Shown: piece by piece, positions 23,142-34,245 of the stretch
How positions within the stretch are numbered: the first letter of the stretch is position 1
How the letters are laid out: the number at the start of each line of letters is the position of its first letter
Source of the DNA: Liolophura sinensis
Lineage: Eukaryota > Mollusca > Polyplacophora > Chitonida > Chitonidae
Direction of reading: 5' to 3'
DNA length: 64,000 nucleotides
Assembly: GCF_032854445.1 (NCBI RefSeq)
Contig: NC_088296.1
Coordinates: 14,698,623-14,762,622 of the forward strand
Notes under the pieces: model-generated
What the model was told of the DNA's origin: nothing
What the model saw: only the letters and a program-made list of their open reading frames with translations
The model's database searches: none
Position numbers and translations under genes: made by a program

Positions 23142-23797
23142 CTAAAACACACAGACGAAAAGTAAATGTCCGATAAACTTATCTGACATGACAATACTGG
23201 ACAACAAATCCAGAATCCACAATGCCGACGTTAAAAATGGGAAGAGACTGGAAATGAGATAGATGGTTAAATAAATCGATTATACATCAGGAAATCCCAT
23301 TTTATATGCAGAGTAAAATGCCGCATTGCATGCTGTCACAATGCGGAGTAGGCCTACACAAGCACTGGCCAACACATACCATTGCATTCTTCTTCGAAAA
23401 ACTCCTAAAGATTTAAACCAAAGACGGAACACTCAAAAACTGGGCACAATGTTTCAGAAAAGAAAAAAATCCACATGAAAAAACATCGATTTCTTCAGCT
23501 GGGGGGTCAGCTGGGAAATGCTGCGTATGACATGAACTTATTTAGTTCAATATATTGATATATCTATAAAAAAAATCATAACTTATGAATAAAATACTGC
23601 GCAGTTCAAGCCAAATGCCAATGTCATAAAAACAAAGCTGTAAATGTATGTTGCAGAATCATTTATATTTGTCACATCTCTAAGACTTAAAGTGGCACTT
23701 GTGCATACAATATCATTAGTTATATTATAGTAGTATATAAATTAGTGACATTTCCGTTTCCCCACTAATTATGAAAGCTATGGTGTCATTGTCTATG
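23142..23797. other. Gene B intron, no exon recognised
   Basis: Searched on the minus strand for a C-C-C-W-C sushi exon with phase 1 ends. None seen. Confidence 0.4.
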
Positions 23798-23837
23798 TTT
23801 TTTTTTTTGGGGGGGGGGTGGGGTGGGGTGGGGGGGT
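23798..23837. repeat. T10 then G-rich tract
   Basis: A run of T followed by G10 T G4 T G4 T G7. The four G runs form a textbook intramolecular G-quadruplex pattern on the plus strand, directly beside the 41-bp array. Confidence 0.9.
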
Positions 23838-24120
23838 TCAAGTAACTTGACAAATCAAGGGGAATACAATAACACGTATTCAAGTAACGTGACAACCTCG
23901 CAGAATACAATAACACGTATTCAAGTAACGTGACAACCTCGCAGAATACAATAACACGTATTCAAGTAACGTGACAACCTCGGAGAATACAGTAACACGT
24001 ATTCAAGTAACGTGACAACCTCGGCGAATACAAGAACACGAATTCAAGGTACATGACAACCTGGAAAAATACAATAACACATATCCAAGTCACGCGAAAA
24101 TCTCGGAGAATACAATAAAC
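23838..24120. repeat. Minisatellite, 41-bp unit, ~7 copies
   Basis: Unit contains CAAGTAACGTGACAACCTCG and GAATACAATAACACGTATT. The first copies are nearly identical and divergence increases to the right. Confidence 0.92.
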
Positions 24121-25118
24121 CTTATAATTTTACAGCAGGATCCAAACCAGAAATAACTAGATATGAGCCACTGACCTCAATGGTTATGTAAGCCATAAGG
24201 TTTGATGGTGTATTTTGTTAGTAAACATGGCAATAAAAGCTGATTTTTGTTCTATAAAGGTGGACATGAAGTATATAAGCTTCAACGAAGACAGAGGATA
24301 CTGAACGTACTTAAATGTACCTCAATCTTCATGTATGTTTGTATGAAATATGTTTCTGTGTAGAAGGTATATAAAGGGCTTTTGAACTGAGTTGTAAACA
24401 GGTATATATACCTGGCAATAAGGTATAAAATCTTTACACGATTCAAGATTACAGTTGCCGATTGTCTTGGCTACTTAGGGTAGGGCGTGTTTTTAAATTT
24501 ACTTACTTACCTCAGTAACAATATTGAGTGTGTTATGTTATATGTATCGAATGTCTTTTAGTCCTGAACCGAGCAATTCCGTGTAGTGTAAGAAAGTTTG
24601 AAAACTGTAACCAAATACAAAGGAATTCGTGAGAATGCGTTCTAGAGGTAAATAATACAGCACTCCATCACCCATTCATCCCATGTTCTGTGTAGAGTAA
24701 TATTCAGAGAATTCATTTCTAAAGAAAAATAAACAAATATATGAAAAATATCCATATGAGCAATATATTAAAACCCACGTGAAGGTGTTGGAACCATACA
24801 TATATTCATTTAGCAGTGTTCAGTGTGTGGTGCTTTTGTGTGAAGATGGACAGAAAACATTTTCCTGGAGTGAAAACAGATTTAATTGAATTCAATGTTG
24901 AGCTCCAGTGTCGTGTTATAACTAGTTTAACACGCGTATCGACAACGACATGCTCCGGTTCCAGCTCTGAATAACAGATCACACCTTTCCCTCAGTAATC
25001 TATCGCCTTGGCACATCGTGGTCGTCTTTTGAGCCTGTCTACATACTGATGTGGCTCTGCCTCGATGTGAAGATCCGGGTTGAAACTCAGGTAGAACTCG
25101 TTTGATTTTTTTTTTTTA
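24121..25118. other. No gene recognised
   Basis: AT-rich. A strong minus-strand donor (CTGAG|GTAAGTAAG near 24510) exists but the sequence before it has stops in all frames; it could only be a non-coding 5' exon. Confidence 0.35.
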
Positions 25119-25119
25119 G

Positions 25120-25352
25120 AATTGCTGTTTTACGCCCGTATTTCAGTTATACGACGGCGGACAATTATGATTATGATTTACGTTATGATTGGGCAAACAC
25201 ACAACTGCGGGTTGCTGGTACACTTTCCCACGTACACGTGCGGCTGGAGGGGAAGCTATGAGCTGGACTTGAACTCACAGTGATCCATTGGTGATAACCT
25301 CCTGACTCATTGTACTGCATTAGCAGGCTAATCTGTCGGCTAACCTGGGCTA
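25120..25352 (-). mobile_element. SINE-A, diverged
   Basis: On the minus strand, GAGTTCAAGTCCAGCTCATA, CACGTACACGTGCGG-type body and GTCGTATAACTGAAATAC remain. The poly-T at 25109-25118 marks its tail side. Confidence 0.7.
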
Positions 25353-25878
25353 AAGTGTTTATTTATCTACTAGGCGGTGATTTCTTAGATTTCAGTTAGC
25401 CTTTTCGCATTTCATTTTACACTGGGCAGTTAGTCAGAAATTTAATGAATCGGCGCAACACTTTTGCCATATACGATAATACTCTCCGACGTCGGAGTGA
25501 TTTTAAAGCATCATGCTAAGCGAGACCTCACCGTATCACGGTAAAACACCTTACATACCCCCTGGCCACTTAGTTCATGGGACGACCTTGCGCTTCGGTG
25601 TATCAATAAATCGTGACACATGTCGGCTATTTGGGGATCGTCTCACAAAGAAGTGGATATGAACGATGCAGGGACAAAGTTGCATGTAAAGGTGCGATCT
25701 TGTACACAATCATGAATGCGCTCATATGTAATAAGAAGGTTAAACACATGTCCCGTTCACTCCGCGCGTATGGGTGCGCTTATCTTACTGTCACTGATCG
25801 TTGTCCATCGCATGCATTAGCGAACCCCGCCTATCGCTGCCCCATTAACGTGTGACACGAAGGAAGTATAGGGCCTAC

Positions 25879-25958
25879 ATGTACACAGATACACGTTATG
25901 TACACAGCTACACGTTATATACACATCTACACGTTATGAACACAGATACACGTTATGT
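25879..25958. repeat. Short tandem array, ~19-bp unit, 4 copies
   Basis: Copies of GTACACAGATACACGTTAT. The small frame over it is not a gene. Confidence 0.8.
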
Positions 25959-27325
25959 TAACATGCACCTATTGTTATTCAACCACAGTAAGTTTACAAA
26001 GAAAGTCCTACATTTTACGCGCAGGCGCATTTCACTTAACACACGCTTGGTAGAGACAAGTGGAAAACAAATATCTAAACAGCGTAGCGACTTATGTCTA
26101 TATACGTAACGTATGTTCAAAAGACAGACTCATCGTTTCAAGACAGAACACCTGGATTTTAGCTGTAATGCGCCGGTAAGACATAATCTGTACAAGTAAA
26201 GTCACTCTTGACAGAGCAGCCGCGGGTCAGCAGTTCAAACTCGACTGCAGGCAACTTCCTTGTATACCCGTGGGAACAAGGGCAATTAAAAGGATGCATG
26301 GCCACAATTCGTCAACCATTCCTATACTTTAATTCATCTGGTACATCAAGAACGGTGTTTGCACTACTGTAAAGTCAAGTCCACTTAAAATTCATACATT
26401 CAAACACACGTGAAAATCACTTTGTACCCAAAGAACAGAACTGCATTTACTGTGCTTGGGCCCCTTTTTACAAACAAATCATTACGTGTGTCTGAAGTAC
26501 AGTGCAAATTCAATCGTAACAAATAATGAAGAAATACGTCACCATGGTGATTATAAATTGTGCAATGTCGTGACAGCTGTATAAAAAACGTTCTAGACTG
26601 CTGGTGTTTATTTTATGACAGGGAAGACATGTGTTTCCTGCTCTGTTTGCCAACGTTATTTTTATCTTTATATTACGTAGTAAATGATTCAAATTCAATT
26701 TAACGTAAACATCCCAGCTGTTCATCAAAAAAAGCTGCTATTGTCTTCGTATACGGTTACTCAATTTTTTTTAAAAGCGGTTTAATAGCATTTTGTGATC
26801 TTCCTTTGCAAACGTGCAAACATGTGTATATATAAAAACATTTGTTCTACATTTATAAAGTATCAAGACCACTTTACTAAGATGGCAGTTGCGAGAGTAC
26901 ATGAAATTTCTATAAGGCGGCGATCAGGTGAATGCCCGTACTGGTTCGGAATAAAACCACTGAAGCAAAGTGTATCTATAGAGATATGAACATCTTCGTC
27001 ACATTGGCTCAGTTGCAAGTTGCTTGGGCAATGAGAGTATATTTGGTGCAGCCCAAAACTATACATTTCCACTTAAAATTCCATAGAATATATACGTCCT
27101 GATGCACAGCACAACTAACTGCATGCAGGTGTTTTTCGGATTACACGGATTATAACGGATTATAGGTGTACAGGGAAAAGCATTGCGTTTCATTTGTCAG
27201 GCATACGCTTGGAATCAGCCTATAATTGGATTTATAACACATACTATATAGACATTTACAGTTTCATTCACAGCTTTCCCTGGTAATCAAGGCACGAAGT
27301 GAAGACGTTGTTTTTCTCTTATACG
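25959..27325. other. No gene recognised
   Basis: Unique AT-rich DNA. Around 26210-26260 a GGGTCAGCAGTTCAAACTCG segment resembles a tRNA B-box, perhaps an old SINE head. Confidence 0.35.
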
Positions 27326-27332
27326 CGAATAC

Positions 27333-27465
27333 GCTTTTGTGTACAAAACTGCGAAAATATGCCTTGGTCTGCAAAACTGCGAAAACACGCCTTTGTCTGC
27401 AAAACTGCGAAAATACGCCTTTGTCTGCAAAACTGCGAAAATACGCATTTGTCTGCAAAACCTTC
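27333..27465. repeat. Minisatellite, 28-bp unit, ~5 copies
   Basis: Unit contains TGTCTGCAAAACTGCGAAAA then TACGCCTT. Frames on both strands are repeat translation. Confidence 0.88.
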
Positions 27466-27526
27466 AAGATCTAAACATAGTCCTCATTGTCAAAATTTAG
27501 AACACCAATAAGACACATACACACAG

Positions 27527-27655
27527 ATATTTATTTATTTATTTGATTGATGGTACTCAAGACTTTTTCATTTATTCGATGGCGGGGAGGGGGGGGGGGG
27601 GATCCTGGGTCAATATGCTGCGCTAGCTTGCTAACCAACAGAGCCACGGAGGCCC
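27527..27655 (-). mobile_element. SINE-A with large internal deletion
   Basis: Tail at 27527 (TTTATTTATTTGATTGATGG) and head at 27655 (GGGCCTCCGTGGCTC on the minus strand) are kept. The body is replaced by a G-run (27585-27600). Confidence 0.85.
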
Positions 27656-28136
27656 AGTACACACAAATAAAGTATACACTGACGTGAAATAAAAGTTACA
27701 CCTGGGTGTTTTTAATTCCAAGAAAACATACAGTACTTATTATATTATTATTTATAATTTGTACCGCAATTAATGTACATTCACCTCGTCTGTACGTGTA
27801 TTTGTCCAAACGTACAGAAAAAAAGATTTGTTCCTACTGTTTAATAGATAAAACGGAAAGGTGCTTCCTGCCCTTTCACGCATTAACGAATATTTTTCAC
27901 AAACTCTCAAAGAAAGCATACCCACGCTCTGAAGACAATCACTTACTGTGTAAAAAAAAAAAGAAATTAAACCAATCTTCTTTTTTATATCACATCCACT
28001 GAATGGTTAGTATGTTCCACATATAGATTTTGCACTAAATGTACCAGTCATGCATCACACTGGTACAAACATACCTGATGGTTTAAAGTAGAAATTGTTC
28101 TGCATTGATTCTATTCTTGAGGTGAGCGAGGAATAA

Positions 28137-28164
28137 CAATAATAATAATAATAATAATAATAAT
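28137..28164. repeat. (AAT)n microsatellite
   Basis: About nine perfect AAT/ATA trinucleotides. Confidence 0.9.
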
Positions 28165-28794
28165 ATACAGCTAGCATTTTTAATTGGTATTTTGAACAAA
28201 ATGTGTATTTAATTTATACATGTCCGTGTTGAAAGAACAATGAGGTGAAATATAATGTTTTATCGATACAACTGCCATATAATTGGAAATAATGGCAAGG
28301 CCCAATATGCCATAATACACTGCTTATGAACCATACAGCTTGCTTTCTTTCTTTCACCACGTTGGTGGTGGCAAAGATGTACACAAAACTGCATGTATAA
28401 GAGTGAGCGATGCCTGTAATTATATTTTTGATAAAATACATGAGGAATTTGATGCACAAAGCCGAAAGAAATAATCACCCTTAGATCCACTATCCCCCTA
28501 TTCATGTTCAATGGGTGAACTGAATTTCGGGGGGTGGGGCAGGGGTGGGTGCAGGATGACTGTTCAAACAGGTTAATGATGACGTTTCAGAATTGACCTA
28601 CATTACACTGTCTTTTATTGCCTGTCCCTTTGTCTGCCTACAGCCAGATGACCCTAAGCCAGCCAATCTAAAGAGTAAATATTCCAAGTAGGGGAACAGA
28701 AGGTCCCTGGCGTCAAAAGCAGTTATAAGGTGTCGGTGGCAGGGAAAGGGGGAAAGCTCGTGGGATGAACAAATAACTGGTCAAAGCTGAATGT

Positions 28795-29600
28795 TTGTGA
28801 ATGAGTAGATAGCGCCTTGAATGAGTGCATGGCGCCACCAATGAGCACATAGTGCCTTCAATGAGTATACAGCGCCTTCAAAAAGATTACAGCGCCTTCA
28901 ATGAGCATACAACGCATTGAATGAGTATATGGCGCCTTCAATGCATATATAGCGCCTTCAGTGAGCACCTAGCGCCTTAAATGAGCATATACTGCCTTGG
29001 CAGAATATACAGCGCATTGAATGAGTATATAGCGCCTTCAATGCATATATAGCGCCTTGAAAGAGCATATAGCGCCTTGGGTGAGTATAAAGCTCATTAA
29101 ATGAGCATATAGCGCTTTGAATAAGTATATAGCGCCTTAAATGAACATATAGCGCCTTGGGTGAGTATAAAGCTCATTAAATGAGCATATAGCGCCTTCA
29201 ATAAGTATATAGCGCCATGAATGAGCATATAGCGCCATGAATGAGTATATAGCACCTTGAATAAGTATGTAGCGCCATGAATGAACATATAGCGCCTTGG
29301 GTAAGTATAAAGCTCATTAAATGAGCATATAGCGCCTTGAATAAGTATATAGAACCATGAATGAGCATATAGCGCCATGAATGAACATATAGCGCCATGA
29401 ATGAGTATGTAGCGCCTTGAATGAGCATATAACGCCTTCAGTCAAGCATACAGCGCCTTGAATGAGTATATAGTACATTGAATGAGCACATAGCTCATTG
29501 AATGAGCATATAGCACATTGAATGAGCATATAGCACATTAAATGAGCATATGGCGCCATGAATGAGTATATAGCACCTTGAATGAGTATATAGCGTCTTG
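28795..29600. repeat. Minisatellite, 20-bp unit, ~40 copies
   Basis: Consensus ATAGCGCCTTGAATGAGTAT with variant units carrying GCCATG or GCTCATTA. The longest array here by copy number. Minus-strand frames (MLIQGATYSFMALY...) are periodic translations. Confidence 0.94.
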
Positions 29601-30876
29601 AATGACCCCTAACGTACAGGTCATGGTGATCTGCATTATGCAGTTAAAGAGACATACACTTCGTGAAAGTAGCAATGGTTATAGTATTAAAGGGGAAACA
29701 TGTGAAATAGTCTATAGCTGCAGCATCCCACATAACGTTGATATCAATGCACTGAAGCCGCTCATTAAACGAATTAGTCATACTGAAAGCCCGATTGACC
29801 GCTCTACCGACAGACGGATTTACCACAACCCGACCAGCCAAAAGCCAGACAGACCGAGCTACCGACAGCCAGACTAAGCGACAGCCAGACCAACCGACTA
29901 GCAAATTTAAAGTGCCCGACGGGTTTATTCAAATAAATATAGATCGCAGAAATTACACAATGGGCATATTAAACAAAGTGAGACTGCATGGGATGATTAA
30001 AATGACCCCAACACTACATAAGTGAAAGGTGAAATCAAGAAATTCTTCCACGCCCATAGCACGCATGCGCAGAAAAATTGCATGTATACATGGGGATATA
30101 TTACCGACAAAAAAACTAGAGATATATCTAGCATATCCACTATTATATAACAGTCTCGAGATCTAATCACGTTATTGTAATAAGATGAGGAAATCAATTA
30201 TTTTGTATGGATGATTACATATAGGAAGTGTAATGCACCATCTCTTTTTAGAAACCGACGGAAAATTCCGTGAAGGACGCCCCTATTTCTCATAATCTGT
30301 TTACCCTAGTCTGATACACTAAAGTCAATGTGTACAACATGTAAAGCCAATATAACTTGCTCGGACATTCAATCATCAGGAGTAATGCATGCATCGGTTA
30401 TTTCCTGAAGCCTGATAATAAACGATTCAGTCTAATTGGAGAAGGTGTGTGAAACGCTAATTACCTCTGTGCCGTTAGACACGATGGATGGTAAGGATAT
30501 ATTATTATCCAAATCAGCAAATCTATTGATGACAGATAACGGATCAAGGACGAAGGCGTTTATGCAGTGTGCACATATTTATAAATGCTTTGTGTCTACA
30601 TGTTGAAGCCCTCTATTCACACTGAACTGAGCGGCTCTATTTCTGTTTTTTTCAATGGTTTAAAGAGACTATACGAACATGCTGGGGAAAACCCCGATCA
30701 AAAATAGCGGAACAATTTGATAAGACAATCGTATCATGTGAAGACAGTTTTAGGAATGAGAAACGATATAATATAGTTTCATGTCTTGTTTTGTAGACGA
30801 TTGACGAATGGCAATCCCCATGCGTATTCTCCATCATCTGAGTGGTTGTTGATAAATACATGCATATGTACGCTTT
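29601..30876. other. No gene recognised
   Basis: Includes a degenerate CCAGACxGACCGA-type simple repeat at about 29795-29905 which keeps short frames open on both strands. Confidence 0.4.
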
Positions 30877-31222
30877 TGCTTTAACGTCGTTCATAACAAT
30901 TTTTCAGTCATATGAGGACGAGGCATCGTTAGGTATGTGCACATATACTGTGTCGTCTTGTGACAAGACGAATCCATGCCACCAAAATGCTGTCGCCGTT
31001 GAAATAACATGCCGATGACACCAGACATGACACCCCTCCAAGTCACATTATACTGACACCGAATCAACACGTCCTGTTTCCTTGCTCTAACCTCCCAGTG
31101 CTCAGCGCCGTGCGAGTCAGGAAGACGTACCTATTTTAAGGTATTTGAAATGATCCGAACCTGGTTTGATCTTCCGACTTACAGGCGGACGTTCTAACCA
31201 TTAGGCCACCGACGTGTTCCCA
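30877..31222 (-). mobile_element. SINE-B, full length
   Basis: The only copy seen with both ends. On the minus strand it opens with a tRNA-like head, TCGGTGGCCTAATGGTTAGA then ACGTCCGCCTGTAAG and AAGATCAAACCAGG (A- and B-box positions), has the TCAGTATAATGTGACTTGG and GTGTCATGTCTGGTGTCA blocks, and ends at AACGACGTTAAAGC. About 346 bp. Confidence 0.85.
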
Positions 31223-32514
31223 TAAATACGCACTTAGCTTAACACGCTGCGTGCCTATACACGCAAGTCCGTTATGGAATCGCTAATCTGACAAAAATAT
31301 TGTAATTAGCTTGTCTATTTATATTTAAAGCACAGATTTCTTTGCCACAGGCATGTCACACAACACAATGGCTTTCGTTCGTGCATTCAATTCACAACGC
31401 ATTTATTGTGGTTTAATATAAAGCATTATTCGGGTAAAGCAGTACGGCTCTCTTCACAAACAAGGGAGTGCGCCAATACATGCAAATAAGATTAACGGTT
31501 TTAGGTCGAGATATGCGGAAATAAGCAGCTCCTATAAATGTATGTATAAGAAGAGAATGGGTGATAGGTCTGCATATTGTGTCCACGTATATGTATATAC
31601 CGTCATGCCAATGCTTGTAACAGCATGTAACAGTATACGAGAGATTAAGTATGTGACTCTCACAAACCCCGCCTGGACAGGGGATTTATACATTCCCCCT
31701 CTCTCTCACTTTTGTGGAGCACACTTGTCTTGTATTAAAACACAAACTTAATTGTGTTCTTTCCAATAAAAGTCTTGTGCCGTATTTGAACAACTCAAAT
31801 GCCGTATTTGAATTTACAAAAGGTCTTGTTTGTGTGTGTTTCTTTTTTGTGGGTGTGTAATACAGAAATGTGTACTTCACATTTATTTCACACATGATTC
31901 TGTTGGGGTAACACAAGTCATTGTTGAATGAAACAACAGAACTTGTTGTGTTAGATTTCGACAAAACTGTTTTCAACACAAGTGATCGCTCTTGCGCAGT
32001 CTAAATTTCGTTGAAAAGAATGCGTTTCATTTCTTGCAATTGTTCTTCTTAAGGTGATCAAACAGTTGACCAGGGAGAATACCGTTGAGTCAACGTTCTG
32101 GAGTTTAACAGCTCAGAAGATTTCAATCTTTCTTATTTTTTTTTTTATCCTGACATTGTAATGTGATGAGTCAATGTTCTCCATTTCACCTGACGAGCGC
32201 CGTGTTGGCTTGGAACTTGACATCTTATAAGTGAAAGCCAGCGGTTTTTGTGTGTTTTTTTTTTATGTACAACAATGCACAGTGCTAACATCTTCTTGAA
32301 ACTAATAGATATTTTTGTACAGCAGCTTTTGGTGTCATCGTTGAAAGGGCTTCTAATTGCTGCTCAAGAACTTAATGTCATGATTAAATGTCTTGTCAAA
32401 ACAAACCATCTGCTTATGCACAGACAAAAAAACATGCCAGGCCTAGATGTATTCAGCCTACTATGCACAAATGCAGCACAGCCTGCACGGTCTCTAGAAG
32501 AGATCTTTATATTA
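31223..32514. other. No firm gene
   Basis: A plus-strand frame at 32248-32520 (about 90 codons, rich in Leu/Ile) ends exactly in the left terminal repeat of the next MITE, which provides its TAA. No start context, domain or splice support; treated as non-coding. Confidence 0.35.
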
Positions 32515-32773
32515 CACTAAAAAAAATTAATCTGTAAATTTTCAGAGAAAGTATGTTGTCTTGGTGATACTGAAATGTATTATGCTATTATAATATAATA
32601 CTGTGTCGTGTTTATCCTTATATTGTGTGCGTCTAGTAGGAACATTATGCTGTAGTAATAGAACATGAGTGTGTTATACTTAATAGAATAATATGTTTTA
32701 ATAATAGAAGGCATTCTAGCATCACTCGGACAACAGGTTTTCTGTTAAAATGAATAGATTAGTTTTTTGAGTG
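32515..32773. mobile_element. Tc1/mariner-like MITE, copy 2
   Basis: Flanked by TA on both sides (32513-32514 and 32774-32775). Left end CACTAAAAAAAATTAATC, right end GATTAGTTTTTTGAGTG, with internal GCATCACTCGGACAACAGG near the right end matching copy 1 in inverse of its left end. No coding capacity. Confidence 0.72.
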
Positions 32774-33920
32774 TAGTATTTTGGGGTCATGTTTGGATGG
32801 TTTCCTCTAAACTGAACTCATAGGTTGTTCTACGTGACACAATACACTGGAGGCATTTACGTCGATTACCGCGTACAGTCATACGTTTGGTCCACCACCT
32901 ACAGGTCATGCATATTCATATCATTAGTATTAACAACCTTATACGTGCATTTTATAGCTTCGCGAGCCACTGTCCATTGCAGTAAGTGAGCTCTGTGTGA
33001 TCAATGAAAGATATAACCTTGACTAAAAATATCAAATAAAAACCATACTAAATAATGAAAGTCAGCACACGACTGTTTGCCCGCTAATGTGATCGGTACA
33101 TGCGAAAATGTACAGTCTCTAAAGCAGAATTAAGTTAATGCGACCTTGTCATTTGAACTCCCCAGCCAATCCGTTTGCAGCGCGACTAAACCTTATGAAT
33201 ATTCATAACATCATAATATGTACAAGAAAAGCAGTTTTGTCCGCCTCCATTCATAGATACGATATTCACCTGATTAATTTACCCATGTATTCAGGTGTTT
33301 TCTCATAAAGGCATTTATTTATTTATTTATTTATTTATTCATGAGTTTCTAGATTTAGTTATATACTTATAAGTTTTTGCTTATTTATCAGATAGTAAAG
33401 AATCTTTTATGCACAATACTTTTACTGCAAACACCTGACATGTGCTCTGGGTTTAATTGGGTCAGCGTCAGTAGCTGTTCTGTATGTAAAAATGAACAAC
33501 TGAGAAATATAGTTATAGTGAAAGTACGATATTAAATACATATACGTGCAAACACCACATAACGCGTGATTCTCTTAGGGAATACATAACGGTAATCTGC
33601 CAATCTATGGAACATAGTTTTTCGGGTTTTACAAAATGTATATGCACTAGCTAAACCTCACTATTATTAAGCTACTCGAGTTTAAACATGCTGGTTTTCT
33701 TAAAACATATCGATTATACTGACAGTTTTTAGCATAAAGCTCCCGGTGTAAGACGACATTTGGACACTATCGCTGTAACATCTTCTTGTCGTTGACACCC
33801 TTTGGAAGGGCGAGTTCTCAGCTTAACTCCAGTGTACGAAATGTAGCCCACATGTGGCTTAATGCGGTAATCTGATATGCAATGCGTACAGGTTCGCAGG
33901 AAATCAGTCGAGTGAATCAC
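32774..33920. other. No gene recognised
   Basis: AT-rich unique DNA with a (TTTA)n stretch at about 33310-33340. Confidence 0.4.
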
Positions 33921-34245
33921 TTTCTCAGACATGTGAAGCGCTTTTTCAGATAAGTGAAACACTTTCTCAGACAAGTGAATCACTTTCTCAGACAAGTGAA
34001 TCGCTTTCTCAGACAAGTGAATCACTTTCTCAGACAAGTGAAGCACTTTCTCAGACAAGTGAAACACTTTCTCAGACAAGTGAATCGCTTTCTCAGACAA
34101 GTGAAGCACTTTCTCAGACAAGTGAAGCACTTTTTCAGACAAGTGAATCGCTTTCTCAGATAAGTGAATCACTTTCTCAGACAAGTGAAGCACGTTCTCA
34201 TATAAGTGAAGCACGTTCTCAGACAAGTGAAGCACTTTTTTGAAG
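33921..34245. repeat. Minisatellite, 21-bp unit, ~15 copies
   Basis: Unit AATCACTTTCTCAGACAAGTG with TCACTT/AAGTGA arms able to pair as a small hairpin. Open frames exist on both strands over it because 21 is divisible by three: H-L-S-E-K-V/A-L/I heptads on the minus strand (frame 33729-34286, 185 codons) and V-K/N-H/R-F-L-R-Q on the plus strand. See findings. Confidence 0.92.

Noticed and set aside
28795-29600. Membrane-like proteins (Tyr/Ile/Leu/Ala-rich) on the minus strand.
   Set aside because: Periodic translation of the 20-bp array; hydrophobicity comes from the unit, not from selection.
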